A stretch of 9,698 nucleotides of DNA from an uncultured Collinsella sp. (GTDB taxonomy: Bacteria > Actinomycetota > Coriobacteriia > Coriobacteriales > Coriobacteriaceae), in contig USMH01000027.1 of the NCBI GenBank assembly GCA_900555745.1, positions 1-9,698 of the forward strand. The letters run 5' to 3'. The notes under the pieces were generated by a model. The model was not told the DNA's origin. It saw only the letters and a program-made list of their open reading frames with translations, and did not search any database. A program made the position numbers and the translations under genes. Below, piece by piece: positions 1-6,435 of this stretch (positions are counted from its first letter, which is position 1; each line of letters begins with the position of its first letter).

Positions 1-1136
1 CGTGGATTTACGCGCTGCTTCCCGTTGTGGGCGTTGCCACCGCATGGGTGTACAAAAACCACGGTCTTGCCGCCAAACGCGGTAACAACCTGGTCATTGA
101 CTCCGCCCTGGGCACACGCCTCATCCATATGCGCATGGCCGTCCTCACCTTCGTCTGCTCCACGCTCACGCACCTAACGGGTGGATCGGCCGGTCGCGAG
201 GGAGCCGCGGTTCAGATTGGCGGCACCATCGCCAGCAACATCTCGAGCCTCGCCCACCTTAAAAAGCATGACCACCACGACCTCATGCTCGCCGGCATCT
301 CGTCGGCCTTTGGCGCCGTATTCGGTTCGCCCCTTGCCGGAGCTTTCTTTGGCATGGAGATGTGCTTTATCGGCAAGATCGACTACACCGCGGGCATCTA
401 CTGCCTGGTCGCCTCGTTTACCGGCTACTTTACATCACTCGCCCTGGGTACCGAGTACGAGGCGAATGTTATCGCCAGCGTTCCCAACATGACACCACGG
501 ACGGTTGTCATCGTTGTTATCAGCGCCATTATCTTCGGTCTGACGGCACGCCTCTTTGCCTGGTCAGTTCGAACCGTTAAGAGCCTGTACGGTCGCTTTA
601 TCACCAATTACCTCGTTCGCGCACTCATAGGCGCACTCGTGGTTTTGGCCGCCTATGCCCTCCTCGACGCCTGGGACTACGCCGGCCTTTCCACGTGGCT
701 TTCCGGCGCCGGATTTGCCGGCAACACCACCCTGGCGGACGCAGTCATCAAGTTGGTCGTCACAGCGCTCACCCTGGGCGCCGGCTTCCAAGGCGGCGAG
801 GTCACGCCCCTGTTTGGTATCGGTGCGGCGCTCGGCGGCTGGATCGGTTGCCTCGTCGGAATCGATCCCAGCTTTCTGGCGGCTCTCGGCATGCTCGGCG
901 TGTTCTGCGCCGGCCTTAACGTGCCTATCACCACCTGTATGATGGCCATCGACCTGTTCCACGGCACGGCAGCCGGGTTCTTTGTCATCGTGGCCTTTAT
1001 CAGCTACCTAACCGCCGGACACCGCGGCGTGTACCCCGCCCAGCGCATCATCTCGCCCAAGCGCCGTTCGCTTATTGTGGATGAGGGCGGTACGGTAGCG
1101 GATGCTATCGAGCGCCACAACGACCTGATAGAGTAG
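1..1136 (+). CDS. CLC-family antiporter, probably fluoride/proton type (CLC-F), 5'-truncated by the window
   Basis: Membrane CLC transporter; the CLC-F subtype exports fluoride in exchange for protons. The frame stays open to base 3, upstream of the first possible start (GTG at 27), so the N-terminus lies outside the window. Numbering from that GTG, the gating-glutamate motif GREGAAVQIGG is at 56-66 (Glu58), and GFQGGEVTPLFGIGA at 253-267 carries Glu258 and Thr260. The chloride-selective GSGIP motif is not seen; RGNNL stands at about 18-22. Classical CLCs have GxFxP where this protein has GGEVTP, a sequence I associate with CLC-F proteins. Hydrophobic helices fill the whole length, and the C-terminus is a short soluble tail without CBS domains. 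A fluoride riboswitch, common upstream of such genes, would lie outside the window. The next gene starts 87 bp downstream on the same strand. CLC family is very sure; fluoride specificity is inferred from motifs. Confidence 0.93.
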   Translation, partial: WIYALLPVVGVATAWVYKNHGLAAKRGNNLVIDSALGTRLIHMRMAVLTFVCSTLTHLTGGSAGREGAAVQIGGTIASNISSLAHLKKHDHHDLMLAGISSAFGAVFGSPLAGAFFGMEMCFIGKIDYTAGIYCLVASFTGYFTSLALGTEYEANVIASVPNMTPRTVVIVVISAIIFGLTARLFAWSVRTVKSLYGRFITNYLVRALIGALVVLAAYALLDAWDYAGLSTWLSGAGFAGNTTLADAVIKLVVTALTLGAGFQGGEVTPLFGIGAALGGWIGCLVGIDPSFLAALGMLGVFCAGLNVPITTCMMAIDLFHGTAAGFFVIVAFISYLTAGHRGVYPAQRIISPKRRSLIVDEGGTVADAIERHNDLIE

Positions 1137-1223
1137 ACGTAAGTATTCGACGTGCAGCCACAATCGGGGGCAATTCGACCTGAGCGCGACCGCACCGTCA
1201 CGTCATACGCCGGGAGTCGCCCC

Positions 1224-2186
1224 ATGCACGCAACTGATTTTGGCCGCACGCTCATCATCGCCAACCCAGCCGCCCAGTCGGGTGCGGCGCGCGAAGTTGC
1301 CGAGCGCCTGCAACGCTTTTTGGACATGACCGCGCACGCATCCCAGTTTGATCTGGTGCTGACCGAGCGCATGGGACACGCCAAGGAGCTGGCCGCACAG
1401 GCTCAGAGCTATCGCACCGTTATCGCCCTTGGCGGCGACGGCGTGATTCACGAGGTCGTCAACGGGCTTATGACGCAAGAGGAGGACGCCCGCCCCGCTC
1501 TTGCCGTCCTGCCCGTGGGCTCCGGCAACGATTTTGCCCAAACGCTCGGCATCGACGATTTCTCCGGTAAGGATTTTGGCGCGCTGCTCACCTGCGAGCT
1601 GCAGCGTCAGGACATCGGGCGCATTCGCTCGTGGAGCCCTGCGAGCGGCAGCGGCGAGGCAACCGTTGAGTACTACGACCAGACGCTTTCGGTCGGCATC
1701 GATGCCGCCATCGGCCTTGGCACCACAGAGCTGCGCAAAAAGACCGGCTTTACGGGCGCGCCGCTCTACACCCTCTCGGGACTTGAGCAGTTTGGCCTAC
1801 GCTATCGCAACTACCCCATGACAGTCAGCTTTGACGGGACGCCCGCCGAGCGCGTGAGGGCAATCATCATGGCGATTCAGCTGGGTCCTACCTATGGCTC
1901 GGGCTATCGCATCTGCCCCGATGCCGACCCCTGCGACGGCGTACTCGACGTCTGCTACGCCTGCGGCCCCGTCCCTCGCGCGGTTGCCCTGCCCATGTTC
2001 CTTTCGGCCAAAGACGGCCACCACACCAAGCTTCCGCCGGTACGCATGCGTCGCTGCTGTCATGCCGAGCTCACGTTCGAGGAGTCCAACTACCCCATCC
2101 AGGCCGACGGCGAGCCCGTTGTCGCCTCGCGCATCGATGTCGACATCCTCGCCGGCGCCCTCCACGTCTGGCACCCCACCCGCTAA
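1224..2186 (+). CDS. Diacylglycerol/sphingosine kinase-family lipid kinase (YegS/DgkB-like)
   Basis: A 320-residue cytosolic or membrane-peripheral lipid kinase, likely phosphorylating diacylglycerol or a related lipid with ATP and so feeding phosphatidic acid back into phospholipid synthesis. The N-terminal DAGK catalytic domain shows the nucleotide loop GGDGVIHEVVNGL from residue 70 and GSGNDFAQTLG from 99. The C-terminal beta-sandwich domain carries QADGE at 293-297, as in YegS/DgkB proteins. I chose ATG 1224 because GGGAG at 1212-1216 sits 7 nt before it. An in-frame GTG at 1152 would add 24 unconserved residues and has no such site. The length is normal for the family. It follows the CLC gene at 87 bp and could be co-transcribed with it. 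The exact lipid substrate cannot be read from the sequence. Confidence 0.92.
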   Translation: MHATDFGRTLIIANPAAQSGAAREVAERLQRFLDMTAHASQFDLVLTERMGHAKELAAQAQSYRTVIALGGDGVIHEVVNGLMTQEEDARPALAVLPVGSGNDFAQTLGIDDFSGKDFGALLTCELQRQDIGRIRSWSPASGSGEATVEYYDQTLSVGIDAAIGLGTTELRKKTGFTGAPLYTLSGLEQFGLRYRNYPMTVSFDGTPAERVRAIIMAIQLGPTYGSGYRICPDADPCDGVLDVCYACGPVPRAVALPMFLSAKDGHHTKLPPVRMRRCCHAELTFEESNYPIQADGEPVVASRIDVDILAGALHVWHPTR

Positions 2187-2193
2187 CCCCACC

Positions 2194-2264
2194 TAAGTTG
2201 CGGTGAAATAGGGACTGTTTATGCATCTAAAGCCGCAAAACAGTCCCTATTTCACCGCAACTTA
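2194..2264. repeat. Perfect inverted repeat, 27-bp arms (REP-like palindrome)
   Basis: The arms at 2194-2220 and 2238-2264 are perfect reverse complements over 27 bp, separated by 17 bp. The left arm contains GCGGTGAAATAGGGACTG. The element fills the gap between two convergent genes, 7 bp after the lipid kinase stop and 8 bp before the end of the GGQ gene. It would form a very stable hairpin in either transcript, but neither strand has a T tract after it, so it is not a classical intrinsic terminator. It may still block readthrough or protect 3' ends. It shares a core with the palindrome at 2679-2709 (TGA, then three A/C/T-variable bases, then AGGGACTGT), which suggests one dispersed repeat family. 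Family membership is inferred. Confidence 0.9.
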
Positions 2265-2272
2265 TGAGGAGA

Positions 2273-2653
2273 TCATTCGTCGCTGCCCGGTTTGCGACGG
2301 TTGGCCTTTTTAATCGCATTGAAGTGCTTGTCGTTGAGTCTGCGCTGGCGAGAGCGCTGAGGCACCTTGGTCTTTACGCGTCGGCGCGGTGGACGCCCGC
2401 GACGCTCAAGCTCAGCGCGCAGCTTACGCAGACAGCTCGCGCGATTCTGAAACTGGCTGCGGCTCTCACGCGCCGTCACGACAATCCCCGAAGGGATATG
2501 TTTCATGCGCACCGCCGAGTCCGTCGTGTTCACGCCCTGTCCGCCCGGACCCGTCGCGCGAAACACCTGCACCTCGCAATCGCGCGCCAACTCCTCGACC
2601 GACATCTCGGCATAGCGCGCATACTCGCGCCATCCCATCTTGTTCTCATCCAT
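2273..2653 (-). CDS. Release-factor-like GGQ protein, probable ribosome rescue factor (ArfB / mtRF-R type)
   Basis: A 126-residue single-domain relative of class I release factors. Proteins of this type hydrolyse peptidyl-tRNA on stalled ribosomes through the GGQ loop. Visible features: [22 protein letters not shown] from residue 35 with GGQ at 37-39, [11 protein letters not shown] at 61-71, and a very basic tail (about 84-122, rich in Arg/Lys) like the tail that ArfB inserts in the empty mRNA channel. No codon-recognition domain is present, so it cannot be an ordinary RF1 or RF2. The start at ATG 2653 has a near-ideal Shine-Dalgarno, GGGGAGG at 2661-2667, 7 nt away; an open frame further upstream runs through a palindrome and is not coding. 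The motif is closer to RF1 ([15 protein letters not shown]) than to E. coli ArfB. It lies downstream of xpt on the same strand, with a terminator hairpin between. PrfH-type is an alternative, but there is no partner RtcB gene here. Confidence 0.85.
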   Translation of the reverse strand: MDENKMGWREYARYAEMSVEELARDCEVQVFRATGPGGQGVNTTDSAVRMKHIPSGIVVTARESRSQFQNRASCLRKLRAELERRGRPPRRRVKTKVPQRSRQRRLNDKHFNAIKKANRRKPGSDE

Positions 2654-2669
2654 ATCAGCACCTCCCCTC

Positions 2670-2709
2670 AAACAAAAAATGTGACAAAGGGACAGTCCCT
2701 TTGTCACAT
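2670..2709 (-). terminator. Intrinsic terminator after xpt, made from a perfect 31-bp palindrome
   Basis: Positions 2679-2693 and 2695-2709 are perfect 15-bp reverse complements around a single central base at 2694; the core reads AAAGGGACAGTCCCTTT. Read on the minus strand, the hairpin is followed by TTTTTGTTT (2678-2670), which makes it a good Rho-independent terminator for xpt, whose stop is at 2737. The T tract ends only 2 bp before the Shine-Dalgarno of the GGQ gene. Its core is related to the repeat at 2194-2264, so a mobile palindrome may have been co-opted as a terminator. Confidence 0.75.
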
Positions 2710-2736
2710 CGCATACCAATCGCTTGTGTTGCGAGC

Positions 2737-3315
2737 CTAGGCGAAGGTGATCTCGCCGTTCTCGCAGTCCATATCGGCGATACGGGCCAGGCTCTCAACG
2801 CGGAAGCCGCGCTTGCGGAGCTTATCGCCACCGCCTTGGAAGCCCTTCTCCACCGCAATGCCAATACCAGATACCTCGGCACCCGCAGCCTCACAAATCT
2901 TGATAAGACCCTCGAGCGCGCAGCCGTTGGCCAAAAAGTCGTCGATAATCAGGACCTTGTCGCCCTCGGACAGGAAGCGCTTGCCAACGATAACCGGGTA
3001 CTCCTTCTGCTTGGTAAAGGAGTAGATGGTCGTGGCATACTGCTCGCCGTCGAGGTTGATGGACTGTGCCTTCTTGGCAAAGACCACCGGCACGCCGCCA
3101 AAATGCTGGGCCGCAATGCAAGCCATGCCAATGCCCGAAGCCTCGATCGTCAGGATCTTGTTGATCTCGACACCCTCGAACAGACGGGCCCACTCGGCGC
3201 CCATATGGTCGAACAGCTCAACGTCGCACTGGTGGTTGAGGAAGGCATCAACCTTAAGGACGTTACCGGCCTTTACGATGCCGTCATGGCGAATACGATC
3301 CTCAAGCTCCTGCAT
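2737..3315 (-). CDS. xpt: Xanthine phosphoribosyltransferase
   Basis: A 192-residue cytosolic purine salvage enzyme that joins xanthine to PRPP to make XMP, which then enters GMP synthesis. It aligns along its length with what I recall of Bacillus subtilis Xpt: [10 protein letters not shown] at 20-29, the TIEASGIG loop at 56-63, PVVFAKK at 76-82, SFTKQ at 99-103 and the PRPP-binding signature [11 protein letters not shown] at 121-131, then [11 protein letters not shown] and RVESLARI near the C-terminus. The length matches the family. The ATG start at 3315 has GAAGGGG about 7 nt upstream. The B. subtilis gene has a purine riboswitch leader; the 157-bp leader here shows none that I can recognise. 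A terminator follows at 2670-2709. A MFS gene lies upstream on the same strand, but the gap argues for a separate promoter. Confidence 0.96.
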   Translation of the reverse strand: MQELEDRIRHDGIVKAGNVLKVDAFLNHQCDVELFDHMGAEWARLFEGVEINKILTIEASGIGMACIAAQHFGGVPVVFAKKAQSINLDGEQYATTIYSFTKQKEYPVIVGKRFLSEGDKVLIIDDFLANGCALEGLIKICEAAGAEVSGIGIAVEKGFQGGGDKLRKRGFRVESLARIADMDCENGEITFA

Positions 3316-3370
3316 GGCGCAACCCCTTCTCGCGGCAACGATACCGCGCGATTAATAAACGTTGTTCGAT

Positions 3371-3379
3371 AGTCTACCA
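3371..3379 (-). promoter_or_regulatory. Possible extended -10 promoter of xpt
   Basis: The minus strand reads TGGTAGACT here, an extended -10 (TGn plus a hexamer matching TATAAT at 4 of 6). No good -35 element is visible. The start site would fall near 3364, giving a leader of about 50 nt. A CGAAC-containing stretch overlapping the predicted start (3363-3373) faintly resembles a Bacillus PurR box. Weak support. Confidence 0.25.
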
Positions 3380-3472
3380 CGGACCGACCCCCGCCCGCCC
3401 CACAAGCCGCATCGCACCACAAACCAGTCTTTTTGGGACGGCGCGAATCGTGGCAGACAGCCTCCCAACACG

Positions 3473-4777
3473 CTAATGGCGGGCGCGCATCTTCACCAAA
3501 CGCACCATGGCAAGCGCAAAGCCCACAGCGGCCACAGCCATAAGTACGTAAAACACCGAGCGAAAGCCGAATAGGAACACATCCGGACGGCCTGCAACAA
3601 AACTGGTCACGGCCTCGCCCATCGCCACGCTCATCTGCCCATAGAGGATATGCGAACCTGCCGTAATACCCAGCGCCATGCCCGCATAGCGCGCCAAGCT
3701 GCCCAAGCTACCTGCAAAGCCAAGTGCCTCGCGCGGAGCCGAGCCCATGTACAGCGAGTTGTTGGGGCTCTGGAAAATAGACGTACCGCACGACATAAAT
3801 GCGACGCAGCACACGATCACAGGGATAGAAGAGTGCTCGTCAAGCGTGCTTACTGCAAAGAGACCGCACACGTACACGCCCAGGCCGACCGCCGTGGGAC
3901 CCTCGCAGCCAACACGGTCCGAAACCGTTCCCGAAAGCGGGCCGATAAAGGCATTCACCATTGGCAGCGCCAAAAAGAGCAATCCGGAAATGTCAGAACC
4001 AAAGCCGTGGGCGTCCTGAAAATAGAACGGCAGAATAAACTCGGATGCGCCAATGCCAACGAACACGATGAGCATGCAGGCAAGGTTGATGGTGAAGGCC
4101 GAATTTGCAAAGCAGCGACGAGCAGCCTCGATCAGGGACATGGGGCGTTCGCCGGCCTCTGGCTTAACGTGCGGCAGCGTGTAGAGCCCCACGATAAACG
4201 AGATGACGCCAATGGGCAGGTTGATGAGGAAGATGCTCTCCCAGGGAAAGCTTGCCACCAGCATGCCGCCGAGCACGGGGCCACACATCATGCCGAGGGC
4301 CACAAAGGTCGCGAGAATACCCATGGCACGGCCTCGTTCGCGCGCCGGAAACGACTCGGTGATGATACCCATGTTGTTAGCCATGGCCGCCGCGCAACCG
4401 ACGCCCTGAACAATGCGTGCCAGGATAAGAACCTCGAGCGAGGCCGAAAGGCCGCACAGCAGCGAACCGACCGAAAAGACGATGACGCCCAGCTGGAACA
4501 CATTCACCTTGCCGCGCACGTCACCCAGACGGCCAAACGGCAACATAGCCACGCATGTCGCAAGCAGGTACACCGAGCTCACCAGCTGAATGCGACCGAG
4601 GCCCACGCCCAGCTCCTTTTGCATCACGGGCAACGCCACGGTCACGACGGTCGAATCCAGACACGACATAAACGTCATGATGAGCACGGTAAACAGAATC
4701 GCCCATTTGTTCTTGCCATGGGTGTCGCCCTCAAGGGCAATGTGCTCGCGGCGCAGCTGCTCTGCAGTTTTCTCCAT
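3473..4777 (-). CDS. MFS drug/solute exporter with DHA2-like motifs, about 12 membrane segments
   Basis: A proton-driven major facilitator superfamily transporter of 434 residues in the cytoplasmic membrane, probably an exporter of drugs or metabolites. Numbered from ATG 4777, it shows motif D1 LDSTVVTVALP (40-50) in TM1, motif A GRLGDVRGK (82-90) in the TM2-TM3 loop, an Arg in TM4 (ARIVQG), and the antiporter motif C GMMCGPVLGG (162-171) in TM5. Motif D1 and WESIFLINLPIG are typical of the EmrB/QacA (DHA2) group, yet I count about 12 hydrophobic segments, not 14, and about 430 residues instead of roughly 500. I prefer ATG 4777 because AAAGG at 4784-4788 is 6 nt away; ATG 4783 abuts that site and would add only two residues. 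It lies 145 bp downstream of metY beyond a strong terminator. Substrate unknown. Confidence 0.9.
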   Translation of the reverse strand: MEKTAEQLRREHIALEGDTHGKNKWAILFTVLIMTFMSCLDSTVVTVALPVMQKELGVGLGRIQLVSSVYLLATCVAMLPFGRLGDVRGKVNVFQLGVIVFSVGSLLCGLSASLEVLILARIVQGVGCAAAMANNMGIITESFPARERGRAMGILATFVALGMMCGPVLGGMLVASFPWESIFLINLPIGVISFIVGLYTLPHVKPEAGERPMSLIEAARRCFANSAFTINLACMLIVFVGIGASEFILPFYFQDAHGFGSDISGLLFLALPMVNAFIGPLSGTVSDRVGCEGPTAVGLGVYVCGLFAVSTLDEHSSIPVIVCCVAFMSCGTSIFQSPNNSLYMGSAPREALGFAGSLGSLARYAGMALGITAGSHILYGQMSVAMGEAVTSFVAGRPDVFLFGFRSVFYVLMAVAAVGFALAMVRLVKMRARH

Positions 4778-4803
4778 ATCCATCCTTTCGAGTGGCCTAA
4801 CGC

Positions 4804-4853
4804 AAAAAAAACGGGGCCCCGATCGCCTGCAAACAGCCGCGATTGGGGTCCCG
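4804..4853 (-). terminator. Strong intrinsic terminator after metY
   Basis: Positions 4812-4826 and 4839-4853 form a 15-bp GC-rich stem with two mismatches and a 12-nt loop. On the minus strand it is followed by eight T residues (4811-4804). It sits about 70 bp after the metY stop and only about 15 bp before the Shine-Dalgarno of the MFS gene. Confidence 0.9.
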
Positions 4854-4921
4854 CCTACGGAATCGGAACAAAAGGTCGCCGAAGCTTTCTGCCAGCATCG
4901 GCGCCTTATGCGAACGCTAGC

Positions 4922-6205
4922 CTAGCACTGCTCGAGCGCCTGCTCAAGGTCGGCAATCAGATCGGCCGTGTCCTCGAGGCCGCACGACAGGCGCACCATG
5001 TCGGCGGAGATGCCACAGGCGATGAGCTCCTCATCGTTCATCTGGCGATGCGTGGCATTAGCGGGATGCAGGCAGCAAGTGCGGGCGTCGGCCACGTGCG
5101 TGGCGATCTGGGCGAGCTTGAGGCTCTTCATAAAGGTCTCGGCCGCCGCGCGACCACCGTTAAAGCCAAAGCTCACAACGCCGCAGGTGCCGTTGGGCAT
5201 GTACTTCTGAGCCAAGTCATAGTACTTATCGCCCTCCAAGCCCGGATAGCTCACGAAGCGCACCTTGGGATGGCTCTGCAGGAACTTGGCAACGGCCAGG
5301 CCGTTCTCACAATGACGCGGCATGCGCACATGCAGGCTCTCGAGCGAGCTGTTCAAGAAGAACGCCGCCTGCGGGTTCTGCATGGGGCCAAGATCGCGCA
5401 TGAGCTGCGCGGTGGCCTTGGTAATGAAGGCGCCCTCGCGACCGAACTTCTCGGCATACGTCACGCCGTGGTAGCTCTCGTCGGGCGTGGTGAGACCCGG
5501 GAACTTGTCCGCATGGGCCATCCAGTCAAACTGACCGTGGTCGACGATCACGCCGCCCAGGTAGGCAGCATGTCCATCCATGTACTTGGTGGTGGAGTGC
5601 GTAACGATGTCGGCGCCCCACTCAAAGGGACGGCACATCACGGGCGTCGGGAAGGTGTTGTCGACCATCAGCGGCACGCCGTGGTCATGCGCGGCCTTGG
5701 CAAAGCGCTCAATATCGAGCACGGCAAGGGCGGGGTTGGCGATGGTCTCGCCAAAGACGAGCTTGGTATTGGGCTCAAAGGCTGCCTCGAGCTCCTCATC
5801 GGTGCAGTCGGGGGCAACGAACGTGCAGGTCAGGCCCATGCGACCCATGGTATGGGCAAGCAGGTTGTAGGTACCACCGTAGATGGCAGAGCTTGCGACA
5901 ACATGATCGCCGGCACCGGCCACGTTAAAGATCGCGAGGAAATTCGCAGCCATGCCCGAGCTCGTGAGCATCGCAGCGGTGCCGCCCTCCATCTCGCAGA
6001 TCTTGGCGGCAACGAGATCGCACGTGGGGTTCTGCAGACGGCTGTAGAAGTAGCCTGACTCCTCCAGGTCAAACAGTTTTCCCATGTGCTCGGACGTGTC
6101 GTACTTCCACGTGGTGGACTGGTAGATAGGCACCTGGCGCGGCTCCGCATCTCCCGGGCGATAACCGCCCTGAACACATGTGGTACCGATAGTCTGCTCG
6201 CTCAT
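4922..6205 (-). CDS. metY: O-acetylhomoserine sulfhydrylase / aminocarboxypropyltransferase
   Basis: A 427-residue cytosolic PLP enzyme of the Cys/Met metabolism family. It makes homocysteine (the methionine precursor) from O-acetylhomoserine and sulfide, and relatives can also act on O-acetylserine. Visible features: IYQSTTWKYDT near the N-terminus, YSRLQNPT (54-61), the phosphate-binding SSGMAA (82-87), VDNTFPTP (181-188) with the pyridine-N-binding Asp182, and the Schiff-base lysine in THSTTKYMDGH (Lys207). Length over 420 residues and the GVTYAEKFGREGAFITKA insertion favour MetY over the shorter MetB/MetC (about 380-400). The ATG start at 6205 has GGGAG 6 nt upstream. It has its own likely promoter at 6244-6272 and a terminator at 4804-4853, so it is probably monocistronic. 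No SAM riboswitch fits in its roughly 30-nt leader. Confidence 0.93.
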   Translation of the reverse strand: MSEQTIGTTCVQGGYRPGDAEPRQVPIYQSTTWKYDTSEHMGKLFDLEESGYFYSRLQNPTCDLVAAKICEMEGGTAAMLTSSGMAANFLAIFNVAGAGDHVVASSAIYGGTYNLLAHTMGRMGLTCTFVAPDCTDEELEAAFEPNTKLVFGETIANPALAVLDIERFAKAAHDHGVPLMVDNTFPTPVMCRPFEWGADIVTHSTTKYMDGHAAYLGGVIVDHGQFDWMAHADKFPGLTTPDESYHGVTYAEKFGREGAFITKATAQLMRDLGPMQNPQAAFFLNSSLESLHVRMPRHCENGLAVAKFLQSHPKVRFVSYPGLEGDKYYDLAQKYMPNGTCGVVSFGFNGGRAAAETFMKSLKLAQIATHVADARTCCLHPANATHRQMNDEELIACGISADMVRLSCGLEDTADLIADLEQALEQC

Positions 6206-6243
6206 ATCTTGCTCCCTTGCCTGGGTTACGTTTTATTCGGTTC

Positions 6244-6272
6244 ACGATACCGCTACCCCGCACCCCTCTCAA
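6244..6272 (-). promoter_or_regulatory. Likely sigma-70-type promoter of metY
   Basis: On the minus strand TTGAGA (6267-6272, 5 of 6 to the -35 consensus) is followed after 17 bp by TATCGT (6244-6249, 4 of 6 to the -10 consensus). The predicted start is near 6237, leaving a leader of about 32 nt before the metY ATG. Spacing is ideal; the -10 is only fair. Confidence 0.45.
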
Positions 6273-6292
6273 CCCATCCCCAAGGTAGGTTA

Positions 6293-6323
6293 TGAGACAA
6301 ATTGATCCTGGGTATTTATCTCA
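6293..6323. promoter_or_regulatory. Candidate operator: inverted repeat in the metY / cysteine-rich protein divergent region
   Basis: TGAGACAAAT (6293-6302) and ATTTATCTCA (6314-6323) are inverted repeats with one mismatch in 10, spaced by 11 bp. A third half-site, TGAGACAT, lies at 6354-6361. The stretch is AT-rich against a GC-rich background and sits between divergent genes. These are hallmarks of a repressor or activator site, but I cannot name the regulator. Confidence 0.35.
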
Positions 6324-6390
6324 AGCCTTGGGCATTTGTTCGATAGATAAAGATGAGACATACATGAAGCTCTCGGTGATTACATGCCCC

Positions 6391-6422
6391 GTCACGGGTA
6401 CCATAGGCGGGTACACCGTGAC
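6391..6422 (+). promoter_or_regulatory. Leader hairpin directly before the Shine-Dalgarno of the cysteine-rich protein gene
   Basis: GTCACGGGTACC (6391-6402) pairs with 6410-6422 as a 12-bp stem with one bulged A at 6415 and a 7-nt loop. The 3' arm ends at 6422, two nt before the Shine-Dalgarno AAGGAG (6424-6429). There is no T tract, so it is not a terminator. It may set mRNA stability or translation, or be a ligand- or protein-responsive leader. Confidence 0.45.
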
Positions 6423-6435
6423 CAAGGAGACAACG

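Noticed and set aside
1152..1223. Upstream GTG start for the lipid kinase
   Set aside because: The extension has no family similarity and no Shine-Dalgarno, while ATG 1224 has GGGAG at 7 nt.
2194..2264. Classical bidirectional terminator between the convergent lipid kinase and GGQ genes
   Set aside because: The arms are perfect, but no T tract follows on either strand, so it is annotated as a repeat; a non-classical termination role is not excluded.
2389..3372. Plus-strand open frame of 327 codons opposite xpt and the GGQ gene
   Set aside because: Antisense shadow of xpt and the GGQ gene; it crosses the terminator palindrome and shows no recognisable domain.
3316..3472. Purine riboswitch upstream of xpt
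   Set aside because: Looked for because B. subtilis xpt has one; the conserved loop sequences and three-helix arrangement are not visible in this leader.
3650..6058. Very long plus-strand open frame (802 codons) opposite the MFS and metY genes
   Set aside because: It lies antisense to two well-supported genes, has no family-like motifs, is rich in His/Arg/Ala as expected from the reverse complement of GC-rich codons, and runs across an intrinsic terminator.
6206..6290. SAM riboswitch or T-box upstream of metY
   Set aside because: The leader from the likely promoter is only about 32 nt and no conserved core is seen.
6292..6435. 48-residue N-terminal extension of the cysteine-rich protein from ATG 6292
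   Set aside because: The DNA there is AT-rich and repeat-bearing, then forms a strong hairpin; AAGGAG before ATG 6436 is far better placed. Kept only as an alternative.
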